Positions 18,438 to 27,098 of a stretch of 39,708 nucleotides of DNA are shown piece by piece. Made by a program: the position numbers and the translations under genes. The notes under the pieces were generated by a model, which searched no databases, was not told the DNA's origin, and saw only the letters and a list, made by a program, of their open reading frames with translations. Numbering within the stretch: position 1 is the first letter of the stretch; each line of letters opens with the position of its first letter. Source of the DNA: Pseudomonadota bacterium (GTDB lineage Bacteria; Pseudomonadota; Gammaproteobacteria; Xanthomonadales; Rhodanobacteraceae); contig JAGWMU010000006.1 in the NCBI GenBank assembly GCA_028873095.1, positions 1 through 39,708 on the forward strand, in the 5' to 3' direction.

Positions 18438-18917
18438 TCAGTTCTTGTCGCGAAGTGCGTGCAGCACCCGTTCCAGGTAATTGCACAGCTGGGTTTGTTC
18501 GGTCGGCTCCAGCGAGCGTTGCGCGGCCACCATCACGCGGTTGCCGCAGGCCAGCGCCGTGTCCTGCCACATGCGGCTGCCGGCGTCGGTCAGCTCGATG
18601 CGCAAGGTGCGGCGATCCTGCGCGTGCGGACTGCGGCGCAGATAGCCCTTGCGCTCCAGATGGTCGAGCTGCCGGGTCATCGCACCGCCATCCAGTTCGA
18701 CCGCGCGGGCCAGCTCGGTGGCCGACAGCGGCCCCAGCTGCTGGGCCTTCTTCAGGATCAGGTACTGGGTGAAACTCAGGTCCAGCCCCTGGCTGGCCAG
18801 CTCCGCCTCGACCGCGCGCACCAGTTCGGAACGCACCAGCGTCAGCAGTACGCCAAGGCTGGGGGCGGACATTGTGTCGAGGCTGGCCGATTCGGCAGGG
18901 TGCGGGGACTGCTTCAT
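18438..18917 (-). CDS. MarR-family transcriptional regulator of the efflux operon
   Basis: 159 aa; GLDLSFTQYLILKKAQQLGPLSATELARAVELDGGAMTRQLDHLERKGYLRRSPHAQDRRTLRIELTDAG. Confidence 0.92.
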   Translation of the reverse strand: MKQSPHPAESASLDTMSAPSLGVLLTLVRSELVRAVEAELASQGLDLSFTQYLILKKAQQLGPLSATELARAVELDGGAMTRQLDHLERKGYLRRSPHAQDRRTLRIELTDAGSRMWQDTALACGNRVMVAAQRSLEPTEQTQLCNYLERVLHALRDKN

Positions 18918-18945
18918 GCCGCGTATTCTATTGCCATAAAGATAT

Positions 18946-18992
18946 TTGTCAAGGCAAATGCATCGACGCTTATGTTTGCCTTGACAAGGCAA
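18946..18992. promoter_or_regulatory. Putative MarR operator(s) upstream of the MarR gene
   Basis: 17-bp palindrome TTGCCTTG-A-CAAGGCAA at 18976-18992, plus a 13-bp inverted copy TTGTCAAGGCAAA (18946-18958) / TTTGCCTTGACAA (18975-18987). Confidence 0.75.
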
Positions 18993-19021
18993 GGGTTGCT
19001 TGGACACATGTCGGCGCTGCC

Positions 19022-19107
19022 TAACCTTGTCGCAGTTACATCTAACCCTGTCGCGGAGGTACCGATCTGCGACAAGGTTAAGCATCCCCGACAGTTGCCG
19101 ACAGTTA
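19022..19107. repeat. Cluster of TAACCYTGTCGC repeats and GACAGTT repeats; possible remnant IS end or multi-site operator
   Basis: TAACCTTGTCGCAG (19022-19035), TAACCCTGTCGCGG (19043-19056), inverted CTGCGACAAGGTTA (19067-19080), then CCGACAGTTG/CCGACAGTTA direct repeats. Confidence 0.6.
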
Positions 19108-19695
19108 CCGGCGGGGACGGTCAGGAGGGGTTTGCGGCCACGCCTGGGGGACCTTGCGGATAGCCGATAGCGAATAACCGAGTTGCCCGACGCGGGCCAG
19201 CAGGGCGGCGTAGTCGGCCTGGGTAATGGTCGGGGTGCGGGCCATGATCCAAGTGTAGTCGCGCGCATCGCGTGCGACGATCGTCTCGCGGTAGTCGGCA
19301 TCCACATACGCCACGATGTATTGCGCCTTGATCGGCCAAAACACTTGTATGCCCCACACCGCGTTGCCGCTGCCCTGCCTGACGAAACCGGTGGAGTGGA
19401 TGGTCTTGACCGGGCCGTCGTATGCGCCCTTGCGGAAGCGGAACGAGGTGGCCACGCGGCCGTCGGCCTGCAGCCGATACGTCTCAACGGCGTTGTAGGC
19501 CGTTTTCTCGAAGCGCGTGGGAATGGCGGCAATCACGTACCAGTCGCCCATGAACCGCGACAGGTCGACGTGGGCGACGGGCTTGATCGGCGGCAGGCTG
19601 TCGGCGCAGACGCTGGCCGATGCGGTGGCCAGCGTCCATGCGATCCATCGAATTTGCTTGCGCAGGCGCATCAGGGTTCTCCGCAGTAAGGTCAT
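19105..19695 (-). CDS. blc: Lipocalin family protein (Blc-like)
   Basis: LSRFMGDWYVIAAIPTRFEKTAYNAVETYRLQADGRVATSFRFRKG...GNAVWGIQVFWPIKAQYIVAYVDADYRETIVARDARDYTWIMARTP. Confidence 0.88.
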   Translation of the reverse strand: MTLLRRTLMRLRKQIRWIAWTLATASASVCADSLPPIKPVAHVDLSRFMGDWYVIAAIPTRFEKTAYNAVETYRLQADGRVATSFRFRKGAYDGPVKTIHSTGFVRQGSGNAVWGIQVFWPIKAQYIVAYVDADYRETIVARDARDYTWIMARTPTITQADYAALLARVGQLGYSLSAIRKVPQAWPQTPPDRPRR

Positions 19696-19699
19696 GCAA

Positions 19700-20800
19700 T
19701 CAGTCGCCCGCGATAACGCGGGGCCGTACGAAGCGGTAGTGCGCGATCAGCCATTCCTGGCCGTCGGCGTAGCCGAACAACTCGGCGCAGGACATCCAGA
19801 ACATGCGCCAGCGCTGGAACCACAGTGACGCGGACTGGCGGCCGTAGGCCTTGCCCAGCACCTCCATCACGCGCTCGCGGTTCGCGTCCTGGTTGCCCAG
19901 CCAGTGATTGGCGGTGCGCTGGTAATGCGTGCCATCCACATGCCAGCGCCGCTCGATGTTCAGAGTCGACTGGAACCACAGCAGGGTGTCGGACGCCGGC
20001 ATCAGGCCGCCGGTGAAGAAGTGCCGGCCCATCCAGTTGTCGTCGCCGTCGGTCTCGAACGGATACATCACCGTCTTGTGAGCGAAGATGTGCACGAACA
20101 GCTTGCCGCCGGGGCGTAGCCAGCCGGCGATGCGCTTGAGCAAGGTGTCGTAGTTGCGCATGTGCTCGAACATCTCGATCGATACGCAGCGATCGAACTG
20201 CGCCGGCTCCAGCTCCAGCTGGTTCACGTCCTCGGTGATCACACGCACGTTGAACAGGCCGCGCCTGCGGCATTGCGCCTCGATGTGTTCGCGCTGCTGG
20301 TTCGAATTGGAGACGGCCTGGATCCGCGCATTCGGGTAGCGCTCGGCCATCCACAAGGTGAATGAACCCCAACCACAACCCAGCTCCAGGATCGATTGTC
20401 CATCGGCCAGTTCGGCGCGTTCGTCATACAGCGCCAGCATCGCGCTCTCGGCCTGCTCCAGCGATTCGTCGCCGCGCGGGTAGTAGCAGCAAGAGTATTT
20501 CAGTCGCTTGCCCAGGCACAGCTCGAAGAACGCCGGCGGCAGTTCGTAGTGCTGCGCATTGGCGGCGTCGGTGTGGATCGCAACCGGACTGTGCCGCAGC
20601 ATCTCGATACCCTCGGCGAAGCGGGTCGCCTGCGCATCGAGCCCGCCCGCGCGCTCCTCGCGCAGGCGCTGTGCGCACAACCGGCGGATGCCCTGGCGCA
20701 GCAGCGCGTCGGGGATACGGCCGCGCTCGGCCATGCCGAGCAGGCCGGACGCGGGACGCTCGCGCTGCGCCGCGGTGTTGGCGTTGGCAGGGATGTTCAT
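19700..20800 (-). CDS. SAM-dependent methyltransferase of the CFA-synthase/coclaurine N-methyltransferase-like group
   Basis: SILELGCGWGSFTLWMAERYPNARIQAVSNSNQQREHIEAQC...CVSIEMFEHMRNYDTLLKRIAGWLRPGGKLFVHIFAHK...HFFTGGLMPASDTLLWFQ. Confidence 0.88.
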   Translation of the reverse strand: MNIPANANTAAQRERPASGLLGMAERGRIPDALLRQGIRRLCAQRLREERAGGLDAQATRFAEGIEMLRHSPVAIHTDAANAQHYELPPAFFELCLGKRLKYSCCYYPRGDESLEQAESAMLALYDERAELADGQSILELGCGWGSFTLWMAERYPNARIQAVSNSNQQREHIEAQCRRRGLFNVRVITEDVNQLELEPAQFDRCVSIEMFEHMRNYDTLLKRIAGWLRPGGKLFVHIFAHKTVMYPFETDGDDNWMGRHFFTGGLMPASDTLLWFQSTLNIERRWHVDGTHYQRTANHWLGNQDANRERVMEVLGKAYGRQSASLWFQRWRMFWMSCAELFGYADGQEWLIAHYRFVRPRVIAGD

Positions 20801-21579
20801 CGTTCAGTCCTCTTTGGAAACCAAGGAATCAGCATCGGGGTACTGCGTTGGTAGGCGCGGTAGTCGTCGCCGCGGCTTCGCAGGGCTTGTGTCTCGGTGA
20901 AAGGGATGCCGCTGATCCAGCGCAGGAACACGTACATCACCAGCGGCCCGGACCAGGCCAGCCAGCCAATCGGCGAATCGACGGCGAGGCAGACATAAGC
21001 AAACCAGTGAAGCCATTCGAAAAAATAGTTGGGATGGCGCGAGTAGTGCCACAGGCCTTCGCGGCAGGTGTGGCCGCGATTGGCCGGGTCGGCGCGGAAG
21101 CGCGCCAGTTGCGCATCGGCGACCGACTCGCCGCCTACGCTCAGCAGCCAGATCGCGAGCGCCGCCGTCAGCCACAGGCCGGATGCGTCGGGATTGCGCG
21201 CCACCGCCAGGAACGGCAGCGCAAACAGCACGCTCAGCAGCCCCTGGAACTGGAAGAAGGCGAAGAACTTCAGCTGATCGCCGTTCCAGTGCGCGCGCAG
21301 ATTCTGGTAGCGGCCGTCCTCGGGTTCGCCGCTTACGCGAGTCCACAAATGGGCAGCCAGACGAATGCCCCAGGCGCCGCCGAGCAGGGCCAGCAGAAAC
21401 CGGGTGGGCCACGCGCCGTCGCCGCAGAGGGCCAGCACCAAGGCGCTGCCGCCGACACTGGCGGACCACAGCACATCGACGATGCCGGCATTGGCGCGGC
21501 GACGCTGCCAGCGCCAGCCCAGGATCATCACCGTCGCCGCCAGCAGCCACACGACCAGCAATTGCCACCAGGGGTTCAT
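20797..21579 (-). CDS. DUF1295-family membrane protein (steroid 5-alpha-reductase-like fold)
   Basis: MNPWWQLLVVWLLAATVMILGW...CREGLWHYSRHPNYFFEWLHWFAYVCLAVDSPIGW...ISGIPFTETQALRSRGDDYRAYQRSTPMLIPWFPK. Confidence 0.88.
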   Translation of the reverse strand: MNPWWQLLVVWLLAATVMILGWRWQRRRANAGIVDVLWSASVGGSALVLALCGDGAWPTRFLLALLGGAWGIRLAAHLWTRVSGEPEDGRYQNLRAHWNGDQLKFFAFFQFQGLLSVLFALPFLAVARNPDASGLWLTAALAIWLLSVGGESVADAQLARFRADPANRGHTCREGLWHYSRHPNYFFEWLHWFAYVCLAVDSPIGWLAWSGPLVMYVFLRWISGIPFTETQALRSRGDDYRAYQRSTPMLIPWFPKRTER

Positions 21580-22130
21580 GGCGCGTGCTCCCGCAGCGGC
21601 AGCGAGTTCAGCGTGGCCGACCGCGACCAATGACGCGCGAGCCACGCGAGTAAAGGCGTGGCGATACCCCAGCCAATCGCCAGCCATGCCAGGCCGCGCC
21701 ACGCCGGTGTGGCGAAGCTGATCACCTGCCAGCCGTTGGCCGCGCCAACATAGGCCAGCGGGCCGCCTGCGGCACCCAGTACCAGCGCAAGCCAAAGGCG
21801 GGTTTGCAGGTACTTCAGCGACTGCGTGAAGGTCAGCGCGAAGGCTGCCCACAAGGCCAGGATCCACAACGGCGCCAGCGCAGGCAACGGTGCGGCGACG
21901 GCGTAGCTGGCCAACCCGCAATGGATCAGGCCGCCGTCGAGCAGGCAACCCAGCAGCGTCGCCGCGGTCATCATCTTCATATCGGTGGCGGGCGATGGCG
22001 AACGGCTCAGTTGCCATGCGGCGTACACCGCTAATCCCAGCGCGCCGGGCCAGGCCAGGCCGTGGCCGGCGCCGGTCACGCTGGCGAACCACACCAGTTG
22101 GTAGCCGATCAGGCTGATCCAGAAGTTCAT
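21576..22130 (-). CDS. DUF2878-family membrane protein
   Basis: MNFWISLIGYQLVWFASVTGAGHGLAWPGALGLAVYAAWQLSRSPSPATDMKMMTAATLLGCLLDGGLI; small TM protein, usual neighbour of CFA/DUF1365 genes. Confidence 0.78.
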   Translation of the reverse strand: MNFWISLIGYQLVWFASVTGAGHGLAWPGALGLAVYAAWQLSRSPSPATDMKMMTAATLLGCLLDGGLIHCGLASYAVAAPLPALAPLWILALWAAFALTFTQSLKYLQTRLWLALVLGAAGGPLAYVGAANGWQVISFATPAWRGLAWLAIGWGIATPLLAWLARHWSRSATLNSLPLREHAP

Positions 22131-23422
22131 CCCGCGCGCCCCTGCGTGGTGCCGAGCCCGGGCAGCAGCGCACCGCGGGGGCTGCCGGGTCTGGCCAGCA
22201 ACAGATGTGCCACGCCTATCGAGCGCTCGCGGAAACCGCCTTCGCAATAGGCCAGGTAGAACTCCCACATCCGGATGAAGCGCTCGTCGAAGCCTTGCGC
22301 ACGCACCTGTGCCAGCTGCTGCATGAAGCGGCTGCGCCAGGACTTCAGGGTGAGCGCATAGGAATGGCCGAAGTCCTCCAGCTGGGTCAGTGCCATGTCG
22401 CTGGCGCGGGTCTTCGCTGCCAGCAGTGCATGGATCGACGGAATGAAGCTGCCGGGAAACACATGGCGCTTGATGAAGTCGACCGACTTCGTCGCCTGTG
22501 CATAACGGTGGTCCTCGATCGTGATCGCCTGTACCAGGGCCAGGCCGCCGGGTTTCAGAAGTGCGCCTAGCTTCGCGAAATAGACGTCCAAATATGTTGC
22601 GCCGACCGCCTCGACCATCTCGATCGATACCAGCTTGTCGTACTGGCCGTCGAGATCGCGGTAGTCCTTCAGCAGCAGGGTGACGAGATCGCTCAGGCCC
22701 GCCGCCGCGATGCGTTCGCTGGCCAGCGCGTGCTGCTCGCGCGAGATCGTGGTGGTTGTGACGTGGCAGCCGTAATGCTTTGCCGCGTACAGGGCGAAAC
22801 CACCCCAGCCGGTACCGATCTCGATCACGCGGTCGCCCGCTTGCAGCTCCAGCTTGCGGCAGATCCGCTCCAGCTTGCGCGTCGAGGCGGTCTCCAGTGT
22901 GTCGGCCGGATCGGTCCAGATCGCCGAGGAATACATCAGGTCGGGCGACAGGAACAGGCTGAAGAAGTCGTTGCCGAGGTCGTAGTGCGCGGCGATGTTG
23001 CGTCGGCTACCGTCGCGGGTATTGCGGCGCAGTGCGTGCCAGGCGCGCATGGCGATGCCACCGAGCCGGGCCAGGCCACTTTCCATGCCGTCGAGCAGGT
23101 CGCGGTTGCGCACGAGCAACTGGATCAGCCCCGCCAGGTTGTCGCAGCGCCACTGGCCATCCATGTACGACTCGCCGGCGCCCACGCTGCCATTGCATGC
23201 CACTGCACGATAGAAACCGGGATCGAGTACCCGCAGGTGGATGTGCAGATCGACCGGCGTGCCAGTTGGCTCACCCAGCTCGACCTGGCCGCAGGCATCC
23301 TCAAGCAGTAGGCGGCCATGGCGCAAACCGGCCATCTGACCGATCAGCTGCTGGCGCAGGAAGCGGTCGAAGCAGCCAAAGGCAGGCGTGTCGTGATCGG
23401 CAGTGCCGACGATATCGTTCAT
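22127..23422 (-). CDS. Cyclopropane-fatty-acyl-phospholipid synthase family methyltransferase
   Basis: NIAAHYDLGNDFFSLFLSPDLMYSSAIW...VIEIGTGWGGFALYAAKHYGCHVTTTTISREQHALA...DKLVSIEMVEAVGATYLDVYFAKLGALLKPGGLALVQAITIEDHRY; start chosen inside the 528-aa ORF. Confidence 0.93.
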   Translation of the reverse strand: MNDIVGTADHDTPAFGCFDRFLRQQLIGQMAGLRHGRLLLEDACGQVELGEPTGTPVDLHIHLRVLDPGFYRAVACNGSVGAGESYMDGQWRCDNLAGLIQLLVRNRDLLDGMESGLARLGGIAMRAWHALRRNTRDGSRRNIAAHYDLGNDFFSLFLSPDLMYSSAIWTDPADTLETASTRKLERICRKLELQAGDRVIEIGTGWGGFALYAAKHYGCHVTTTTISREQHALASERIAAAGLSDLVTLLLKDYRDLDGQYDKLVSIEMVEAVGATYLDVYFAKLGALLKPGGLALVQAITIEDHRYAQATKSVDFIKRHVFPGSFIPSIHALLAAKTRASDMALTQLEDFGHSYALTLKSWRSRFMQQLAQVRAQGFDERFIRMWEFYLAYCEGGFRERSIGVAHLLLARPGSPRGALLPGLGTTQGRAG

Positions 23423-23445
23423 GGCAGACCTCAAGGTGCTTGGCT

Positions 23446-24246
23446 TCAATCCGGCCGCGGAGAATCGGGTGCAGGGTGATCGTGGACGGGGTTGCGCTTG
23501 AGCCACAGGCGCAATGCCTGCCAGTGGATCGCGCCAACCACCTGGGCGGTCATCAGCGGGTAGCGCCATAGCACGCGGGCCAGAGACGCGCCGGTCAGCG
23601 GCCGGCGCTGCAGGCTCAGGGTGGCGTCGAACGTACGCCGGCCTTCCCGGCTCACGTCCATGTGCACTCGCAGGTCGTCGCCCGGTACCGTGAAGCGCCA
23701 GTCGTATTCGCAATCCATCGGGATGAACGGTGAGACGTGGAAGGCCTTGGGGAAAGCCCAGTGCAACGCGCAGCCTTGTATGCGCGCGCTCTCAATCGGC
23801 AGCACGTAGACGTGACGTTCCTTCCACGGCGTATTGGTGATCTCGGCCACGATCGCCACTAGGGTTTCGCCGTCTTGCGCAAAGCAGTAGTAAAAGCTGA
23901 CCGGATTGAACACCAGGCCGACATAGCGCAGATGGGTCAGTAGCCGGATCGGTCCGGTGGGGCGATGGCCGGTGGCCTGCTCGACGCGCTGGCGCACGGC
24001 GTCGGTCAGCGACAGGCCGGTCGGGCCGAGATAGTCGCCGCGACAGAACTGGGCGACATTGCGGTACTCGTTCGACCACAGCCAGCGATTGACGAACACC
24101 CGGTCGAGTTCATCCAGATCCAGATACAGCTGGGCCATGCGGTAGTCGAACGCATGCGCATGCGGCGCATGCCGGCGATGGCGCACCACGCCCTCGTAAA
24201 CGGCGCTGGCCAGCTGCAGCTTCGCGGTAGCGGGCCTGACCGTCAT
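23446..24246 (-). CDS. DUF1365-family protein
   Basis: LASAVYEGVVRHRRHAPHAHAFDYRMAQLYLDLDELD...RLLTHLRYVGLVFNPVSFYYCF...VAIVAEITNTPWKERHVYVL...KAFHVSPFIPMDCEYDWRF; canonical DUF1365 motifs. Confidence 0.93.
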   Translation of the reverse strand: MTVRPATAKLQLASAVYEGVVRHRRHAPHAHAFDYRMAQLYLDLDELDRVFVNRWLWSNEYRNVAQFCRGDYLGPTGLSLTDAVRQRVEQATGHRPTGPIRLLTHLRYVGLVFNPVSFYYCFAQDGETLVAIVAEITNTPWKERHVYVLPIESARIQGCALHWAFPKAFHVSPFIPMDCEYDWRFTVPGDDLRVHMDVSREGRRTFDATLSLQRRPLTGASLARVLWRYPLMTAQVVGAIHWQALRLWLKRNPVHDHPAPDSPRPD

Positions 24247-25541
24247 GCCGCCCGCTCCTGTTTGTGCATGTCCAGCGGGGCGACGGGGCCGTCGTGCGCA
24301 GGCCAGTGCACGCCCAACGCCGCGGCGACTTCGGCCGCGCTGCGCATGCCGTCTTCGTGGAAACCCCAACCCCAGTAGGCACCGGCGAACCAGGTGCGTC
24401 GCCAGCCCTGGATCTCGGCCTTGCGCCTCTGCGCGCTGACCGCCGCCTGCTTATAGACCGGATGGTGGTAGCGCATGCGCGCCAGCACCTTGTCTGGATC
24501 GATGGCGTCGCCGCGGTTCAGGCTCACCACGAACGGTTCGGGCGATTCGATCCCCTGCAGCAGATTCATGCAGTAGCTGACCGTGCAGGCGGCCTCGGGA
24601 TCGCGCGGTAGCCACGCGTTCCATGCGGCCCACGCCTTGCGCCGCCGCGGCAACACGCTGGCGTCGGTATGCAGCACCGTCTCGTTGGCCTGGTAGCTCA
24701 TTGCGCCGAGGATGGATTGCTCGCGCTCGTTCGCGTCGGCGAGCAGGGCCAGCGCCTGGTCGCTGTGGCAGGCCAGCACGATCTGCTCGAAGTGCTCGAG
24801 GCCGGCGGCGCTGTCCACCACGACGCCATGGCCGTGTCGCCGGATCGAGCGCACCGGGCAGTGCAGCCGCTCGCGCACCGGCCAGTTCGCACGCAAGGCC
24901 GCCACATAGGTGGCCGAGCCGCCTTGCACCACGCGCCACTGCTGACGGTCGCCGAGCTGCAGCATCTGGTGGTTGGCCATGAACTGCACCAGATAGCGTG
25001 CCGGGAACTGCAGGATCTGTGTGGCCGGCGACGACCACAGTGCCGAGGCCATCGGGATCAGGTACTCGTCGCGGAACGCCGCGCCGTAGCGATGCTGCTC
25101 CAGATACGTGCCCAGGGTGGTCACGTCGCCCTGCAGCAGCAGCAACGCCGGCGCCTCGCGATAGAAGCGTACGAGGTCGCGCATCATGCCAAGGAAGCGC
25201 GGTGACAACAGGTTGCGGCGCTGGCAGAACAGCGTGTCCAGCGTGGCGGCGTTATACTCCAGTCCGCTCGCTTCGCTGTGCACCGAGAAACTCATCGTGG
25301 TCGGCTGCGAGGTTACGCCGAGCTGCTCGAACAGGCGGGTCAGCAGTGGGTAGTGCACCGGGTTGTGCACGATGAAGCCACTGTCGATGCGATAGGGTCG
25401 CCCGGCCTGTTCCACGTCATGGGTATGGGTGTGTCCCCCGAAATAGTCGTTCGCCTCAAACAGGGTAACCTCGTGCTTGCGAGAAAGCAGCCACGCCGAG
25501 GCCAGCCCCGCGATGCCCGATCCCACCACGGCAATGCGCAT
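24243..25541 (-). CDS. FAD-dependent amine oxidase/desaturase-like NAD(P)-binding oxidoreductase
   Basis: MRIAVVGSGIAGLASAWLLSRKHEVTLFEANDYFGGHTHTHDVEQAGRPYRIDSGFIVHN; GxGxxG dinucleotide-binding motif; canonical partner of DUF1365/CFA. Confidence 0.92.
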   Translation of the reverse strand: MRIAVVGSGIAGLASAWLLSRKHEVTLFEANDYFGGHTHTHDVEQAGRPYRIDSGFIVHNPVHYPLLTRLFEQLGVTSQPTTMSFSVHSEASGLEYNAATLDTLFCQRRNLLSPRFLGMMRDLVRFYREAPALLLLQGDVTTLGTYLEQHRYGAAFRDEYLIPMASALWSSPATQILQFPARYLVQFMANHQMLQLGDRQQWRVVQGGSATYVAALRANWPVRERLHCPVRSIRRHGHGVVVDSAAGLEHFEQIVLACHSDQALALLADANEREQSILGAMSYQANETVLHTDASVLPRRRKAWAAWNAWLPRDPEAACTVSYCMNLLQGIESPEPFVVSLNRGDAIDPDKVLARMRYHHPVYKQAAVSAQRRKAEIQGWRRTWFAGAYWGWGFHEDGMRSAAEVAAALGVHWPAHDGPVAPLDMHKQERAA

Positions 25542-25543
25542 GG

Positions 25544-26551
25544 CTAGCCCCTCGCCTTCGCCAGCACCCAGACCGGCACCGGCTTGAGCCCGCGCACTAG
25601 GCCAAGCATCGCCATCAGCTTGAGGCCATACCAGGTCAGGTCGACTTCCCACCAGCGAAAGCCCTGGCGGCTGGAGCCGGGGAAAAAATGGTGGTTGTTG
25701 TGCCAGCCCTCGCCAAAGGTGAGCAGGGCCAGCCACACGTTGTTGCGGCTGTTGTCTTTCGTCTCGAAGCGGCGCTTGCCGTAGCGATGCGCCAGCGAGT
25801 TGATCGTCACGGTGGCGTGGAACAGCACGATGGTGGAGACGAAGAAGCCCCAGACCAGCATCTGCCCGCCGCTGGTGCCCAGCTGCGGTGCGATGTGCTG
25901 CAGCAGCACGCCCAGCGCGTACAACGCCACAGCCAGCAGCACCGGCACCAGGGTGTCGTAGCGGTCCAGCACGCGCAGCTCCGGATACCTCGCCAGGTCC
26001 GGCACCCGCGCCAGATCCGTGCGGAAATTGCGCGGGGTCAGGAACCAGCCGACGTGGCTCCACAGGAAGCCGTGGATGCCCGGCGAATGCGGATCGGACG
26101 GCGTGTCGGTCACGCGGTGATGTTGACGGTGGTGCGCTGCCCACCACAGCGGCCCGCGCTGCACGCAGGAGGCGCCGATCAGGGCGAAGGTGAACTGCAC
26201 CGCGCGCGAGGTCTGGAACGCGCGATGCGAGAAATAGCGGTGATAGAAGCCGGTCAGCGCGAACATGCGCACGCAATACAGCGCGCACGCCACGGTCAGC
26301 GCCACCGGCGACACGCCGACCAGGATCACGCCCAGGCAGGCCAGGTGCATCGCCACGAACGGCGCCGCGCGCAGCCAGTCGATGCGGTCCTCGCGACGCT
26401 CGACGATCTCCACCGTCGTGCTGGTATCGAACCAGCGCCGCACGCTGCGCAGCGGCCAGGAAAGCGGCGGGCCGGCGCGATCGGCCGTGCCCCCGATCGC
26501 GGCGACGGCGCGCTCAGGCGGTGCAATCATGAGTGGATCGGGGGTGGCCAT
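25544..26551 (-). CDS. Membrane fatty acid desaturase (acyl-CoA delta-9 desaturase family)
   Basis: Histidine boxes HRYFSH, HHRQHH and HNNHH; GFYHRYFSHRAFQTSRAVQF, WWAAHHRQHHRVTDTPSDPHSPGIHGFLWSH, GEGWHNNHHFFPGSSRQGFRWWEVD. Confidence 0.93.
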   Translation of the reverse strand: MATPDPLMIAPPERAVAAIGGTADRAGPPLSWPLRSVRRWFDTSTTVEIVERREDRIDWLRAAPFVAMHLACLGVILVGVSPVALTVACALYCVRMFALTGFYHRYFSHRAFQTSRAVQFTFALIGASCVQRGPLWWAAHHRQHHRVTDTPSDPHSPGIHGFLWSHVGWFLTPRNFRTDLARVPDLARYPELRVLDRYDTLVPVLLAVALYALGVLLQHIAPQLGTSGGQMLVWGFFVSTIVLFHATVTINSLAHRYGKRRFETKDNSRNNVWLALLTFGEGWHNNHHFFPGSSRQGFRWWEVDLTWYGLKLMAMLGLVRGLKPVPVWVLAKARG

Positions 26552-26581
26552 GGCAACCTACCTGTCAGCGGTTCAATGAGA

Positions 26582-26610
26582 GATACGCAGGAATCGGTCC
26601 GCTGGATGCA
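26582..26610 (-). promoter_or_regulatory. Candidate ECF (RpoE/ChrR-type) promoter for the lipid operon
   Basis: On the minus strand TGCATCC-N16-CGTATC located about 30 bp upstream of the desaturase start; resembles the TGATCC...CGTA-like pattern associated with ChrR-linked sigma factors. Confidence 0.35.
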
Positions 26611-26889
26611 TGCGTCGTCAGCGCACCGGTTTCACCTAGAGTCGCCATCGTCGCTTGCGATGAAGCGTATCCGGAACGCCGCCGTCCACGTACCTCCACG
26701 CGTGGTGCCCCGGGCCTCGCCATGCCGCGGGTTCGACCCCCACGCTCAAGGGTTTTTACTGTTGCGCACGGTGCTCGGGAGCCTTGCGCCCGGGAGTTTT
26801 CCGGTTGCGCGCGGGGTCAAGACATTCGCGGACGGTGCTTTTGCGGCCGCACATGCAACTCCAGTGGCCGCATCGAGCCATTTGGGAAT

Positions 26890-26918
26890 TGAAATATCCA
26901 ACCCGGTTGGAGATTTCA
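26890..26918. repeat. 29-bp near-perfect palindrome in intergenic region
   Basis: TGAAATATCCAAC-CCG-GTTGGAGATTTCA, 13-bp arms with one mismatch. Confidence 0.7.
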
Positions 26919-27061
26919 TGCTCCTGGCTCTTCCGCTCTCGCCACCGCCACGCGGTGGCGCACGGAGTGCGCGCCAGGATGGCGGGCTGCACTACCCGGG
27001 GCCCCGGCTCACGGACTTGCCGCCCATGGATGGGCGCCAAGTGGGGCGGCCTTCTCTATGG

Positions 27062-27098
27062 GTTACTTATCTCTTGGCCACGCGAGAGATTAAGTAAC
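27062..27098. repeat. Imperfect inverted repeat in intergenic region
   Basis: GTTACTTATCTCT (27062-27074) / AGAGATTAAGTAAC (27085-27098), one-base bulge. Confidence 0.65.

Noticed and set aside
14082-19163. 1693-aa plus-strand ORF
   Set aside because: Antisense to the EmrB, EmrA, NodT and MarR genes, which have clear family motifs; a shadow ORF of the GC-rich codon pattern.
26660-26760. tRNA-like T-loop GGGTTCGACCCCC at about 26727
   Set aside because: No acceptor stem, D-arm or anticodon arm can be folded around it; the same short motif occurs by chance at about 30590.
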